Below, one piece after another: positions 14,917 to 21,483 of a DNA stretch of 44,628 nucleotides. Location of the stretch: the IMG/VR virus record IMGVR_UViG_3300005663_000086, positions 1 through 44,628 of that record. One strand, given 5' to 3'. Under the pieces are notes generated by a model that worked only from the letters and a program-made list of their open reading frames with translations, was not told the DNA's origin and ran no database searches. Source of the stretch: a virus. The position numbers and the translations under genes are program-made. The first letter of the stretch is position 1, and every line of letters begins with the position of its first letter.

Positions 14917-15051
14917 CTAGCTCCTTAACCCATTGACAAAAGAGGCAAACCATAAACAGAACGTGTGGTATGAACTTTCATCAGAACCATTTACTTCTAC
15001 CCATTTCCTCCAAAAATCGTTATGGCTTGCTATTAGTTGCCGACGTTTCAT
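14917..15051 (-). CDS. 44-residue protein, unknown
   Basis: Minus strand, MKRRQLIASHNDFWRKWVEV behind GGAGGGTTGAA. Aromatic rich (FCLWFASFVNG). ATGA coupling with the gene upstream of it. Confidence 0.5.
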   Translation of the reverse strand: MKRRQLIASHNDFWRKWVEVNGSDESSYHTFCLWFASFVNGLRS

Positions 15052-15221
15052 TTCAACCCTCCATTAAGCCTGGACTCCATAACACCTCGTAACTTGAGGC
15101 ACATCGTCTTAAATTCACAGTTTACATGACAATTGAAGGCTACGAATACTCGACCTTTAGCATCCGGTTTAGTCTCATTACAGAAATCTGGTGCACAGCT
15201 GAAAGCCTGTTTAATATTCAT
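15048..15221 (-). CDS. 57-residue Cys-rich protein
   Basis: Minus strand, MNIKQAFSCAPDFCNETKPD behind GGAGGGGAG. Five Cys (9, 14, 31, 35, 41) plus H32 suggest a zinc-binding fold. Coupled to both neighbours. Confidence 0.55.
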   Translation of the reverse strand: MNIKQAFSCAPDFCNETKPDAKGRVFVAFNCHVNCEFKTMCLKLRGVMESRLNGGLK

Positions 15222-15397
15222 CTCCCCTCCTTTACTATATTAAAATTTGCTCGGATATAATTATCTACTTTTCCTTGGCAGAACATACAACCCAGAATAC
15301 CATAGCTTGTGAATCCCAGTGATGCGTTCATTCCACAATGGACACACACCTCAGTTCTGGGATTGCGATACCTCTTGAGTCTTATTATGGTTTTCAT
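15218..15397 (-). CDS. 59-residue zinc-ribbon protein
   Basis: Minus strand, MKTIIRLKRYRNPRTEVCVH behind GGAGGGGAAA. C18-x2-C21 and C37-x2-C40 (CVHC, CMFC) form a classic four-Cys ribbon. Probably binds nucleic acid or protein. Confidence 0.6.
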   Translation of the reverse strand: MKTIIRLKRYRNPRTEVCVHCGMNASLGFTSYGILGCMFCQGKVDNYIRANFNIVKEGR

Positions 15398-15431
15398 TTT
15401 CCCCTCCTTTAATACCTTATATAGTGCTAAC

Positions 15432-15599
15432 CTATTTGTCTTCTGCCTTGGCTAGTGCTTGCTCTACTAGCGCTGGTAACTCGCCCATCTTGTTTCTTTT
15501 GTAAAAGTTCTGTAAGTTTTTCAAAGCCTCATACAAATCAGGTGCAGCTTTCATAGTCAAACAATTCTTACATGCGCAATCCCAATTAAAGTGTTCCAT
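15432..15599 (-). CDS. 55-residue protein of the APDLYEALK type
   Basis: Minus strand, MEHFNWDCACKNCLTMKAAP behind AAAGGAGGAAGTAA. Three Cys (8, 10, 13), then APDLYEALKNLQNFY, a helix motif common in short phage proteins without known function. Confidence 0.6.
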   Translation of the reverse strand: MEHFNWDCACKNCLTMKAAPDLYEALKNLQNFYKRNKMGELPALVEQALAKAEDK

Positions 15600-15639
15600 T
15601 TACTTCCTCCTTTTATTTGATTACTCTCACTATATACCC

Positions 15640-15909
15640 CTAGACTATGTAGCTTAAATCCCCATAAACCCTAGCATAGTACTCATCCTTAAACTCACCA
15701 TTGGGGAACTCAGTAGTGCGTAACCCAAACGCATCCTGCCCGGTGTTTTGGTAGTTTTCCTCTTCTTCTGTAGCTAGGTTCAATGCCTCATGTTCATTAA
15801 ATTGTTCCTCACACAACCAACGCCAGCATTTCCAAGTTCTACCACATGAGCATTTGATTCTCCAGCCATCCCTGCCACTCTCTCTGCTTGATACTTTTTT
15901 GTGTTTCAC
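15640..15909 (-). CDS. 89-residue protein, first gene of leftward operon
   Basis: The GTG start at 15909 has AAAGGAG eight bases upstream. C20, C22, C28 and C33 (IKCSCGRTWKCWRWLC) with several Trp make a compact Cys/Trp cluster; the rest is acidic. Promoter TTGACA-17-TAAAAT lies 31 bases upstream. It leads the minus-strand island and could be its regulator, but no DNA-binding motif is recognised. Confidence 0.6.
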   Translation of the reverse strand: MKHKKVSSRESGRDGWRIKCSCGRTWKCWRWLCEEQFNEHEALNLATEEEENYQNTGQDAFGLRTTEFPNGEFKDEYYARVYGDLSYIV

Positions 15910-15939
15910 CTGTTTTCTCCTTTGTTGTTTTTTTATTTC

Positions 15940-15968
15940 ATTTTACAGTCTTAAAGACATACTGTCAA
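15940..15968 (-). promoter_or_regulatory. Consensus promoter of the leftward operon
   Basis: On the minus strand TTGACA (15968-15963), 17-base spacer, TAAAAT (15945-15940). The spacer contains the palindrome GTCTTAAAGAC (15948-15958), placed to act as an operator. Drives the gene at 15909 and those behind it. Confidence 0.75.
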
Positions 15969-16065
15969 ACTTCATATGGCATAGTATGAGTGAGGGCTTG
16001 AGACTGATAAACTCCTATAAACTGCTGTCAACGGCTGTCAATGCTATTTTACTAGGATTTGACAG
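15948..16065. promoter_or_regulatory. Divergent control region with repeated TTGACAG sites
   Basis: Between the two diverging promoters CTGTCAA/TTGACAG occurs four times: 15962-15968, 16025-16031, 16035-16041 and 16059-16065. Two lie in a tandem 10-base repeat (GCTGTCAACG 16024-16033, GCTGTCAATG 16034-16043), and the outer two form the -35 boxes. There is also an 11-base palindrome at 15948 and CATACT/AGTATG arms at 15958 and 15983. This resembles a phage switch region, but no repressor gene is recognised. Confidence 0.5.
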
Positions 16066-16087
16066 TTTTGTGATTGTGTGGTATGCT
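16059..16087 (+). promoter_or_regulatory. Rightward promoter of the RNA/packaging region
   Basis: TTGACA (16059-16064), 17-base spacer ending TGTGTGG, TATGCT (16082-16087). It shares the TGTGGTATGCTTA core with the promoter at 26855. Start expected near 16094, directly before the structured RNA. Confidence 0.75.
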
Positions 16088-16093
16088 TAAAGG

Positions 16094-16210
16094 GATTGAT
16101 GGTCGGCCGCGTGTGCTGGGGGGTAAAGGTTCTCGATATGCTGATGAAGTAGCCACGGGCTACAGGCAGAGGGGTCATATGGGCAAGCTGTGTCCACCCC
16201 CAGCACGAAT
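16094..16210 (+). ncRNA. Structured non-coding RNA
   Basis: A perfect 10-bp helix joins GTGCTGGGGG (16113-16122) and CCCCCAGCAC (16197-16206). Inside it ATATG (16136-16140) pairs with CATAT (16176-16180), and GTAGCC/GGCTAC (about 16149-16163) forms a 6-bp hairpin with loop ACG. An ORF crosses the region (ATG 16083), but that ATG lies within the -10 box. I read the region as a transcribed structured RNA, possibly the 5' domain of a longer one reaching about 16590. CTGATGA at 16141 recalls a hammerhead core, but the GAAA partner is missing. Confidence 0.55.
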
Positions 16211-16223
16211 AGTAGAATATGAT

Positions 16224-16474
16224 GCTATGGTGGCGGAATAGGTAGACGCTATGAGATTCTATTTAACCAACAATCGGGGGCACGGGCTAAAATCTATATG
16301 GGATAACACATCCAGGCGACTTGTTGCTCGGTTAAGCACGAAATGGTTCTGTCTGTGGTTGATACACGATAGAAAATAGATGAGGGTGCAAATCCCTAGC
16401 GAATAGTCTGGTGCGTCTTTGTGTACGTCTCGATGAAACTAAATAGAGGGATATTATCTCATCAGCTTTTGCTG
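16224..16474 (+). tRNA. tRNA-Leu-like sequence, interrupted or decayed
   Basis: 16224-16255 reads like the 5' half of a bacterial tRNA-Leu: acceptor-like GCTATGG, TG, then GCGGAATAGGTAGACGC, a near match to the Leu D-arm, then ATGAG as the 5' anticodon stem. The complementary CTCAT appears only at 16458-16462, directly followed by a class II variable-arm hairpin CAGC-TTTT-GCTG (16463-16474). No T-arm or matching 3' acceptor follows. This may be a tRNA with an intron of about 200 bases and a lost 3' end, or a tRNA mimic inside a larger RNA. The anticodon is not assignable. Confidence 0.35.
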
Positions 16475-16490
16475 TACCAAGAGGAGAACA

Positions 16491-16583
16491 ATGAAGGATA
16501 AAACAAACTCAAGAGGATGGGCACCAAGTAGTGGGGTGAAAGGCACTCTTAGTGTTACGATGCTAGGAATACTCCCTGAGTAG
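16491..16583 (+). CDS. 30-residue peptide, possible
   Basis: AGAGGAGAACA precedes ATG 16491, a very good RBS, opening MKDKTNSRGWAPSSGVKGTL and ending TAG 16581-16583. No family. It lies between the tRNA-like sequence and the terminase small subunit. Confidence 0.35.
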   Translation: MKDKTNSRGWAPSSGVKGTLSVTMLGILPE

Positions 16584-16598
16584 CCCCGCTTAAATAAG

Positions 16599-16991
16599 AT
16601 GTTAAATCAAAGACAAGAGGATTATGCACAACTACTATATAAGGGAGTGAAGCAAATCAAGGCTTACGAGGAGGCTGGCTTTTCTATAAATAGCACTCCT
16701 GAGACTATAGCGGCCAATGCTTCGAGGTTAGCCAACTCCGATAAGATAGTAGCAAGATTACAAGAGTTGAATGCTCCTATGGTTGAGGTTTTACAGTCAA
16801 CGAAGGCTAAGAAACTACAGATACTTGAAAAGATATATGCACACGAGCCTAATTCAGAGACAATAACAGCCCAGGTTACAATTAAAGCAGTAGCGGAGCA
16901 TAATAAGATGGCAGGGGACTATGCACCGGAGAAACATGCTGTGTTAGGAGATATTGAAATTACGATAGTACATAAGGATAAGGGGGGATAG
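16599..16991 (+). CDS. terS: Terminase small subunit
   Basis: 130 residues. The helical N-terminus NQRQEDYAQLLYKGVKQIKAYEEAGFSINSTPETIAANASRL has the helix-turn-helix arrangement of the Terminase_2-type small subunits (repeat copies entering, then ANASRLANSDKIVARLQEL), followed by a long coiled helix and a beta-like end. Small terminases recognise the packaging site and load the large subunit, which lies 1.2 kb downstream after a run of tiny genes. The RBS is weak. Confidence 0.75.
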   Translation: MLNQRQEDYAQLLYKGVKQIKAYEEAGFSINSTPETIAANASRLANSDKIVARLQELNAPMVEVLQSTKAKKLQILEKIYAHEPNSETITAQVTIKAVAEHNKMAGDYAPEKHAVLGDIEITIVHKDKGG

Positions 16992-17067
16992 ATGCCACCA
17001 GGCTAATCGTTAAGTTGGCACTGGTAGGTAGACCTACTAGATTAGCTAGTAGTAGAGAGGTTAGAGA

Positions 17068-17331
17068 ATGATACTACTAACTGATGAAGAGATACGGGGG
17101 GCTATTCAGGATTACAACGCTACCTTAAATCAATGCTGTGATGACAGTTACTTTACTATTCACGCTGATAGCTTTAATGCCATAGCCAAAGCCCAGTTAA
17201 AGAAGGTGGTAGAGTGGGGAAACGAATGGTGTCCTGTCCACACAATAGAAATCTCAAAGGATGTAACCGAAGTTATTGCAAAGCATCAGTGTTGTGAATG
17301 TTGGCAAGCCCTATTAAAGGAGGTAGAGTAA
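17068..17331 (+). CDS. 87-residue Cys-containing protein, unknown
   Basis: Opens MILLTDEEIRGAIQDYN, typical of small phage proteins (TDEEI...A..QL.KVVEW). Cys at 22, 23, 54 and the HQCCECW cluster near 74-77. Possibly zinc binding. The stop overlaps the next ATG by one base. Confidence 0.5.
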   Translation: MILLTDEEIRGAIQDYNATLNQCCDDSYFTIHADSFNAIAKAQLKKVVEWGNEWCPVHTIEISKDVTEVIAKHQCCECWQALLKEVE

Positions 17332-17474
17332 TGCCTGCAAATATAATTACAATCAACGGGGTGAGTGAGTTCTATGTGGGTGATTCAAAGATGCCCAAGT
17401 TTATCAGGTGGCTTAAAAGGCATGGATTTCCAGAGAACAAAGAGGCTAAGGCCCTATTAGAAGAGGTTAAGTAA
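17331..17474 (+). CDS. 47-residue protein, unknown
   Basis: Frame MPANIITINGVSEFYVGDSK to TAA, coupled on both sides by TAATG junctions behind AAAGGAGG. KFIRWLKRHGFPENKEAKALL is an amphipathic helical end. Confidence 0.5.
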   Translation: MPANIITINGVSEFYVGDSKMPKFIRWLKRHGFPENKEAKALLEEVK

Positions 17475-17584
17475 TGGAGAAAGCTATATGTATCATTATG
17501 GGCATACTGCTCTTTCTTCTTGTTCTTCCGCCATTGATGCAACTCATCTTTAATTTCTGGATTAGGCTATTAGAATTAGATTAG
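17474..17584 (+). CDS. 36-residue single-TM peptide
   Basis: Frame MEKAICIIMGILLFLLVLPP, almost wholly hydrophobic to residue 30. The start overlaps the previous stop. Probably a membrane micro-protein. Confidence 0.45.
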   Translation: MEKAICIIMGILLFLLVLPPLMQLIFNFWIRLLELD

Positions 17585-17594
17585 AAGAGGTGAA

Positions 17595-17681
17595 ATGATG
17601 ACTCAAGAAGTAGCGATGTTCATACTGGTTTGTTTGGTGTTTATTGCCTTTAGGGTGGGTTATTATCTAGGAAAGGAATGA
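17595..17681 (+). CDS. 28-residue membrane peptide
   Basis: GAAGAGG lies before ATGATG at 17595/17598. Reads MMTQEVAMFILVCLVFIAFR, one hydrophobic helix, and ends ATGA into the next gene. Confidence 0.4.
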   Translation: MMTQEVAMFILVCLVFIAFRVGYYLGKE

Positions 17682-17920
17682 CTAAATATAACAAACTAGA
17701 GGATGGTATGGGTTACTTGGTGGACACAACAGAGGAGACCTTAAAACTAGCTTGTTGTGATTGTGGGATGGTACATTATATCGGGATAACAATTAAAGAT
17801 GACCAGAACATAATGATTGGGTTTAAGAAGGATAAGCGAGCAACCGCTCAACTGCGAAGGCATAGTTATGGTTTCTTACAACAAGGCAGAGAGAAGCATA
17901 AGTTGGTGAGGAATGACTAG
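17678..17920 (+). CDS. 80-residue protein, unknown
   Basis: LACCDCGMVHYIGITI has a CCxC and His group followed by beta-like strands; the end is very basic. Small proteins with a CCDCGxxH segment are frequent in phages, function unknown. Confidence 0.5.
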   Translation: MTKYNKLEDGMGYLVDTTEETLKLACCDCGMVHYIGITIKDDQNIMIGFKKDKRATAQLRRHSYGFLQQGREKHKLVRND

Positions 17921-18092
17921 AGAAGAGATAATATTAGATGCTATCAGGAGAGCCAACAAGTTGGGTGCTAAGGGTTTAGAGGTGACGGGATATGGGCAGT
18001 CTCAAGATGGTGCTAGTTCGCCCCGATTGTTTTTAGTCACACAAATACCAAAGCAAATAACGGGGAGTGGGACTGAGTGGTATGACAAGTAG
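17913..18092 (+). CDS. 59-residue protein, unknown
   Basis: ATG 17913 overlaps the previous gene by 8 bases; reads MTREEIILDAIRRANKLGAK to TAG 18090-18092. Helical start and polar end. No family. Confidence 0.45.
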   Translation: MTREEIILDAIRRANKLGAKGLEVTGYGQSQDGASSPRLFLVTQIPKQITGSGTEWYDK

Positions 18093-18192
18093 AGAAGAGA
18101 TAAGGTTAGTTTCTTGTGGCACATTAGCGGGGATTACCTTTTGGTTAATCTATGAGTTAGTTAGTTCTCTTAGGATGATACTGGGCATATGA
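18082..18192 (+). CDS. 36-residue membrane peptide
   Basis: ATG 18082, MTSREEIRLVSCGTLAGITF, with a hydrophobic helix over residues 9-25. It opens like its neighbour (MTREEI versus MTSREEI), which may reflect a shared start-region duplication. Confidence 0.4.
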   Translation: MTSREEIRLVSCGTLAGITFWLIYELVSSLRMILGI

Positions 18193-18217
18193 TGAGACAC
18201 ACTGAGAGAGACGAGGG

Positions 18218-19558
18218 ATGGTAGTAAAGGAGAAAACTAGGGTAGAGGTAGTCTTACCGATACCGCATGCATATCAGTCCGAGTTTATAGACTCTGATAA
18301 GAAGAGGATTATAATACGGGCTGGACGCAGGGGTGGGAAGACGGTAGGGGCTGCGATTAAAGCTGTCCATTCGTTTCTTGGTGGGAAGAGGGTATTGTAT
18401 GCCGCCCCGACCAGTGAACAGGTCGGGAAGTTCTGGTTTGAGGTAACGAGTGCATTAGAGCATCTCTGTAGACCTTTTGAGGTAGAAGAGGGCCCAGATA
18501 TTGGTGGTACGGTTTACACACACCAACCTCTTTATAAAAAGAACGAGTCCGAGTATTTTATAGAGAAGGTGGGAACAGAGCAGAGATTAAAGGCCAAGAC
18601 TGCTTGGAATGCCAATACCTTAAGGGGTGATTATGCTGACCTTTTAATCTTGGATGAGTGGCAGTTGATGGACGAGGATACCTGGGGGATTGTTGGCGCT
18701 CCGATGCTAGCTGACCACGATGGGGATGCGGTGTTTATTTACACTCCGCCGTCATTAAGAAGCACGGGTGTATCAAAGGCCAGAGACCCCAGGCACGCTG
18801 CAAAGATGTTTAAGCTAGCCGAGAAGGACAGCAGGTGGTTAGCTATTCATTTCACCTCACACGATAACCCGCATATTTCACAAGATGCATTAAACGAACT
18901 GATGCAGGATATGTCCAAGCAATCCTACAGACAGGAAATATTGGCCGAGGATGATGAGTTACAATTAAGCTGGTTGGTTTACAGGGCGTTTAATGAATTG
19001 AATTGTAAGCAGGATAGAAGAGAGATACCAAGAGAGTGGTTAATCTATTCAGGGCACGACTTCGGTGGTGCTAACCCTGCTGCTTTGTTCGTAGCCCAAG
19101 ACCCGACTACGGGGCAATTCTGGGAGTTTGCCGAGTATTTACCTGGGGCAGGAAAGTCCACCCACGAACACGTTGAAGCGTTTAAGAAGATAACCGACGG
19201 GTATAATGTAGTATCAAGTTGGGGTGGTTCACATCAAGAGGACGAAATACGGCAAGGATACACATCTGAGGGGTGGCATATACAGGAACCGAAGAATAAT
19301 AAAGTAAGTGCTCAGATAGATAAAGTCATTGGGTTTATGGAGAGAAGCAAAATCTATACCTTCAGCGATATGTCCCATATTTTAGAGGAAAGAATGAACT
19401 GTTTGTGGGAGCCCGACCAAGATGGGAGACCGACTGATAAGATAAAAGACGAGGTAAAGTATCATTTAAGCGCTTGTACTAGATACTTATATTCTAATTT
19501 TACCCCAGAAACAGTGGGTTCACAAAGACCAAGAACTAAACGAAGTGGGAGGTTTTAA
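18218..19558 (+). CDS. terL: Terminase large subunit
   Basis: 446 residues, a usual length. ATPase domain: Walker A RAGRRGGKT (about 34-42), Walker B LLILDEW (about 142-148), coupling motif FIYTPPS. Nuclease domain: SGHDFGGANPAALF (about 275) with the first catalytic Asp, and a later acidic region (KIKDEVKYHLSACTRY). It pumps DNA into the prohead and cuts it. Its last base overlaps the portal ATG, as is common. Confidence 0.95.
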   Translation: MVVKEKTRVEVVLPIPHAYQSEFIDSDKKRIIIRAGRRGGKTVGAAIKAVHSFLGGKRVLYAAPTSEQVGKFWFEVTSALEHLCRPFEVEEGPDIGGTVYTHQPLYKKNESEYFIEKVGTEQRLKAKTAWNANTLRGDYADLLILDEWQLMDEDTWGIVGAPMLADHDGDAVFIYTPPSLRSTGVSKARDPRHAAKMFKLAEKDSRWLAIHFTSHDNPHISQDALNELMQDMSKQSYRQEILAEDDELQLSWLVYRAFNELNCKQDRREIPREWLIYSGHDFGGANPAALFVAQDPTTGQFWEFAEYLPGAGKSTHEHVEAFKKITDGYNVVSSWGGSHQEDEIRQGYTSEGWHIQEPKNNKVSAQIDKVIGFMERSKIYTFSDMSHILEERMNCLWEPDQDGRPTDKIKDEVKYHLSACTRYLYSNFTPETVGSQRPRTKRSGRF

Positions 19559-21198
19559 TGCCAAACTATAAAGACCTTGTTAAAGAAAAGGAATCTGAGT
19601 TTTGGGATCTAACCAGAAGGATGGATACTGATAAAGGTTTACAGTATCTTGATAAGTATGTAATGAGGGATAAGGACAATTTAATTGTCCCCAATATGAT
19701 AAACATAACTTTACCCGATACGGCTATCTTTTTCGCAGAGATTGTTTCTCGCTTAGGGGATGCCACGGAGCAGATAAAGGTTACATCAGAGAGTAAAAGT
19801 TTGGATACAGCTTCTATAGAAGAGTTCCAAAAAGCTGCGTTCTCTGCTGCCAATGATAGACGGCGCTTACAGGGCTTGAATCCACTTAATGTTCACACAG
19901 ATGAGCAGGTGTGTAGTCGTGGCAGGGCTGGACGCAGAGTTCTTTTCAGATTGGAAGACGGTGTTTTAATCCCCGACATTACTCCCTGGGATATGAGATT
20001 TGTAACTTATGACTTTGATGAGACTGGATTAAAATGGGCTGCTTATAAAACGGAACGAACTAAGGGGATGATTTTAGCTGAGTATGATGTTATTACTAAG
20101 GGAAAGACTGCTGTAGTTTTAGACGTATGGGATAAAGACCACAACGAAGTCTGGATTGATGATAAGTTAAGATTAGAGCAAGAACATATTTATGGATTTA
20201 CCCCAGTAGCGATACAGATTGTTCCCCTTGGTTCAATGTTAGCTGATGAAGATTCCCTGAAACATTCTGGCGAATCGCTATTCTTTTTAATAAGAGATTT
20301 AGTTCCTGAAATAAACAGACTGATGACTATTGCTCAGACAATCAATATGCGGCTTGTTCACGGTGCCTATAACTGGAAAAACAGGGCAGGGGCAAGTGCT
20401 GAACCACCCGATTATGATGAGGCAACTGGGATTGGGGCAATAACAGCAATGGGAACTGATGAAGACCTTGACCCGCAAGCAGTTCAGGATATACAGAGGT
20501 CTTTCACTGAGTTAAACAGAGAACTAAATACCAGACTTCAAAGGGGTTCAATATCTAACCTTGATTTAGGAATCCTCGGCTCTACTCCCCCATCAGGTGT
20601 TTCATTATTAGCCGCAAAAGCTGAAAGAGATACTGTTTACAGACCGAGGATAAATACTAAGTCTCTATTAAATGAGACAACTGCTGAGATGTTTACCAAG
20701 CAGGTCATTCAAATAGGCGGGAGTGTAGAACTCGGCCCAGAGGGTCATAAGCAGACCTTTCAGACATCTAAATTAACAGGCGAATATCAGACAGAATATA
20801 AGTATTTTGTTAAGAGTCCAGAGTTAGACGCTGGAGCAGTTACATTGGCTGCTGCCTATGGTGATTTAATTCCTGAGAGAGCGAAGAGGCGGGAGATTTT
20901 ACAGAGAGAAGACCCCGATGAAGATGAATTGTGGTTAAGTTTTGAGGAGCTAGGACGTATGTTTCCAATGGTTAAGGCCAACCGAAATATTCGTGATGTA
21001 TTGAAACTTGCAGAGGATGGCGTGGAGGGTGCTGAGTTGGATGCGGAGATTGCCTCGGCTGCGATGGGGAAGTCCCTTGAACAAGTATTAGCTGGTGAGG
21101 TTGAGCCACCCAAACCAGAGGAAGACCAAGTACCAAAACAGGTAATTCCGTTATTAGGGGGAAATCAAGCAACACCACAACCGAGAACTGAACAGTAG
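19558..21198 (+). CDS. Portal protein
   Basis: 546 residues directly after terL. An N-terminal alpha/beta part is followed by ITPWDMRFVTYD, a barrel-like region (WAAYKTERTKGMILAEYDVI), GFTPVAIQIVPLG, and a long helix with SLFFLIRDLVPEINRLMTIAQTINM matching portal stems. The C-terminal extension is Pro/Glu rich. It forms the dodecameric ring at the capsid vertex. Position and length make this secure although sequence identity is not judged here. Confidence 0.85.
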   Translation: MPNYKDLVKEKESEFWDLTRRMDTDKGLQYLDKYVMRDKDNLIVPNMINITLPDTAIFFAEIVSRLGDATEQIKVTSESKSLDTASIEEFQKAAFSAANDRRRLQGLNPLNVHTDEQVCSRGRAGRRVLFRLEDGVLIPDITPWDMRFVTYDFDETGLKWAAYKTERTKGMILAEYDVITKGKTAVVLDVWDKDHNEVWIDDKLRLEQEHIYGFTPVAIQIVPLGSMLADEDSLKHSGESLFFLIRDLVPEINRLMTIAQTINMRLVHGAYNWKNRAGASAEPPDYDEATGIGAITAMGTDEDLDPQAVQDIQRSFTELNRELNTRLQRGSISNLDLGILGSTPPSGVSLLAAKAERDTVYRPRINTKSLLNETTAEMFTKQVIQIGGSVELGPEGHKQTFQTSKLTGEYQTEYKYFVKSPELDAGAVTLAAAYGDLIPERAKRREILQREDPDEDELWLSFEELGRMFPMVKANRNIRDVLKLAEDGVEGAELDAEIASAAMGKSLEQVLAGEVEPPKPEEDQVPKQVIPLLGGNQATPQPRTEQ

Positions 21199-21206
21199 GA
21201 GGCATA

Positions 21207-21368
21207 ATGGTAAAGTCAACAGTAAGACCTTGGAAGGAATGGACTGAAGAAGAAAAGGGGAGGTGGCTAGACTCCTTCAGTGATACATTAGTTGAATCAT
21301 TTAAGTATCTCGTTGAACACAATATACCAATACCAAGTTGGAGGAAGGGAAATGACAAAACATTTTAA
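21207..21368 (+). CDS. 53-residue protein, unknown
   Basis: AGGAGG precedes ATG 21207; reads MVKSTVRPWKEWTEEEKGRW to TAA 21366-21368. A Trp-rich charged helix. Small head-module gene overlapping the next by 17 bases. Confidence 0.5.
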   Translation: MVKSTVRPWKEWTEEEKGRWLDSFSDTLVESFKYLVEHNIPIPSWRKGNDKTF

Positions 21369-21483
21369 TTTAGAGGAGCACGAAAAGAGGATACGGAGGG
21401 TGCTTGCCCCCCCATCCCCGATTAGTTCCATAAGGCAGAAATTACGAGGGATTAGGTTACCGAGAATTAAGCGGAGAGGTTAA
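21352..21483 (+). CDS. 43-residue basic protein, unknown
   Basis: Starts at ATG 21352 behind GGAAGGGAA (an upstream frame from 21292 would cover the previous gene). Basic end IRLPRIKRRG. The stop overlaps the next ATG. Perhaps a DNA-contacting head protein. Confidence 0.45.
   Translation: MTKHFNLEEHEKRIRRVLAPPSPISSIRQKLRGIRLPRIKRRG

Noticed and set aside
16141-16163. Hammerhead ribozyme (CTGATGA followed by a stable stem)
   Set aside because: The GAAA core strand and stems I and III cannot be found in the right places.
16083-16241. 52-codon ORF (MLKGIDGRPRVLGGKGSRYA) across the structured RNA
   Set aside because: Its ATG lies within the -10 box of the only promoter, it has no RBS, and the sequence is full of perfect RNA stems including a 10-bp helix. 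It could still be coding from another promoter, so it was left as RNA.
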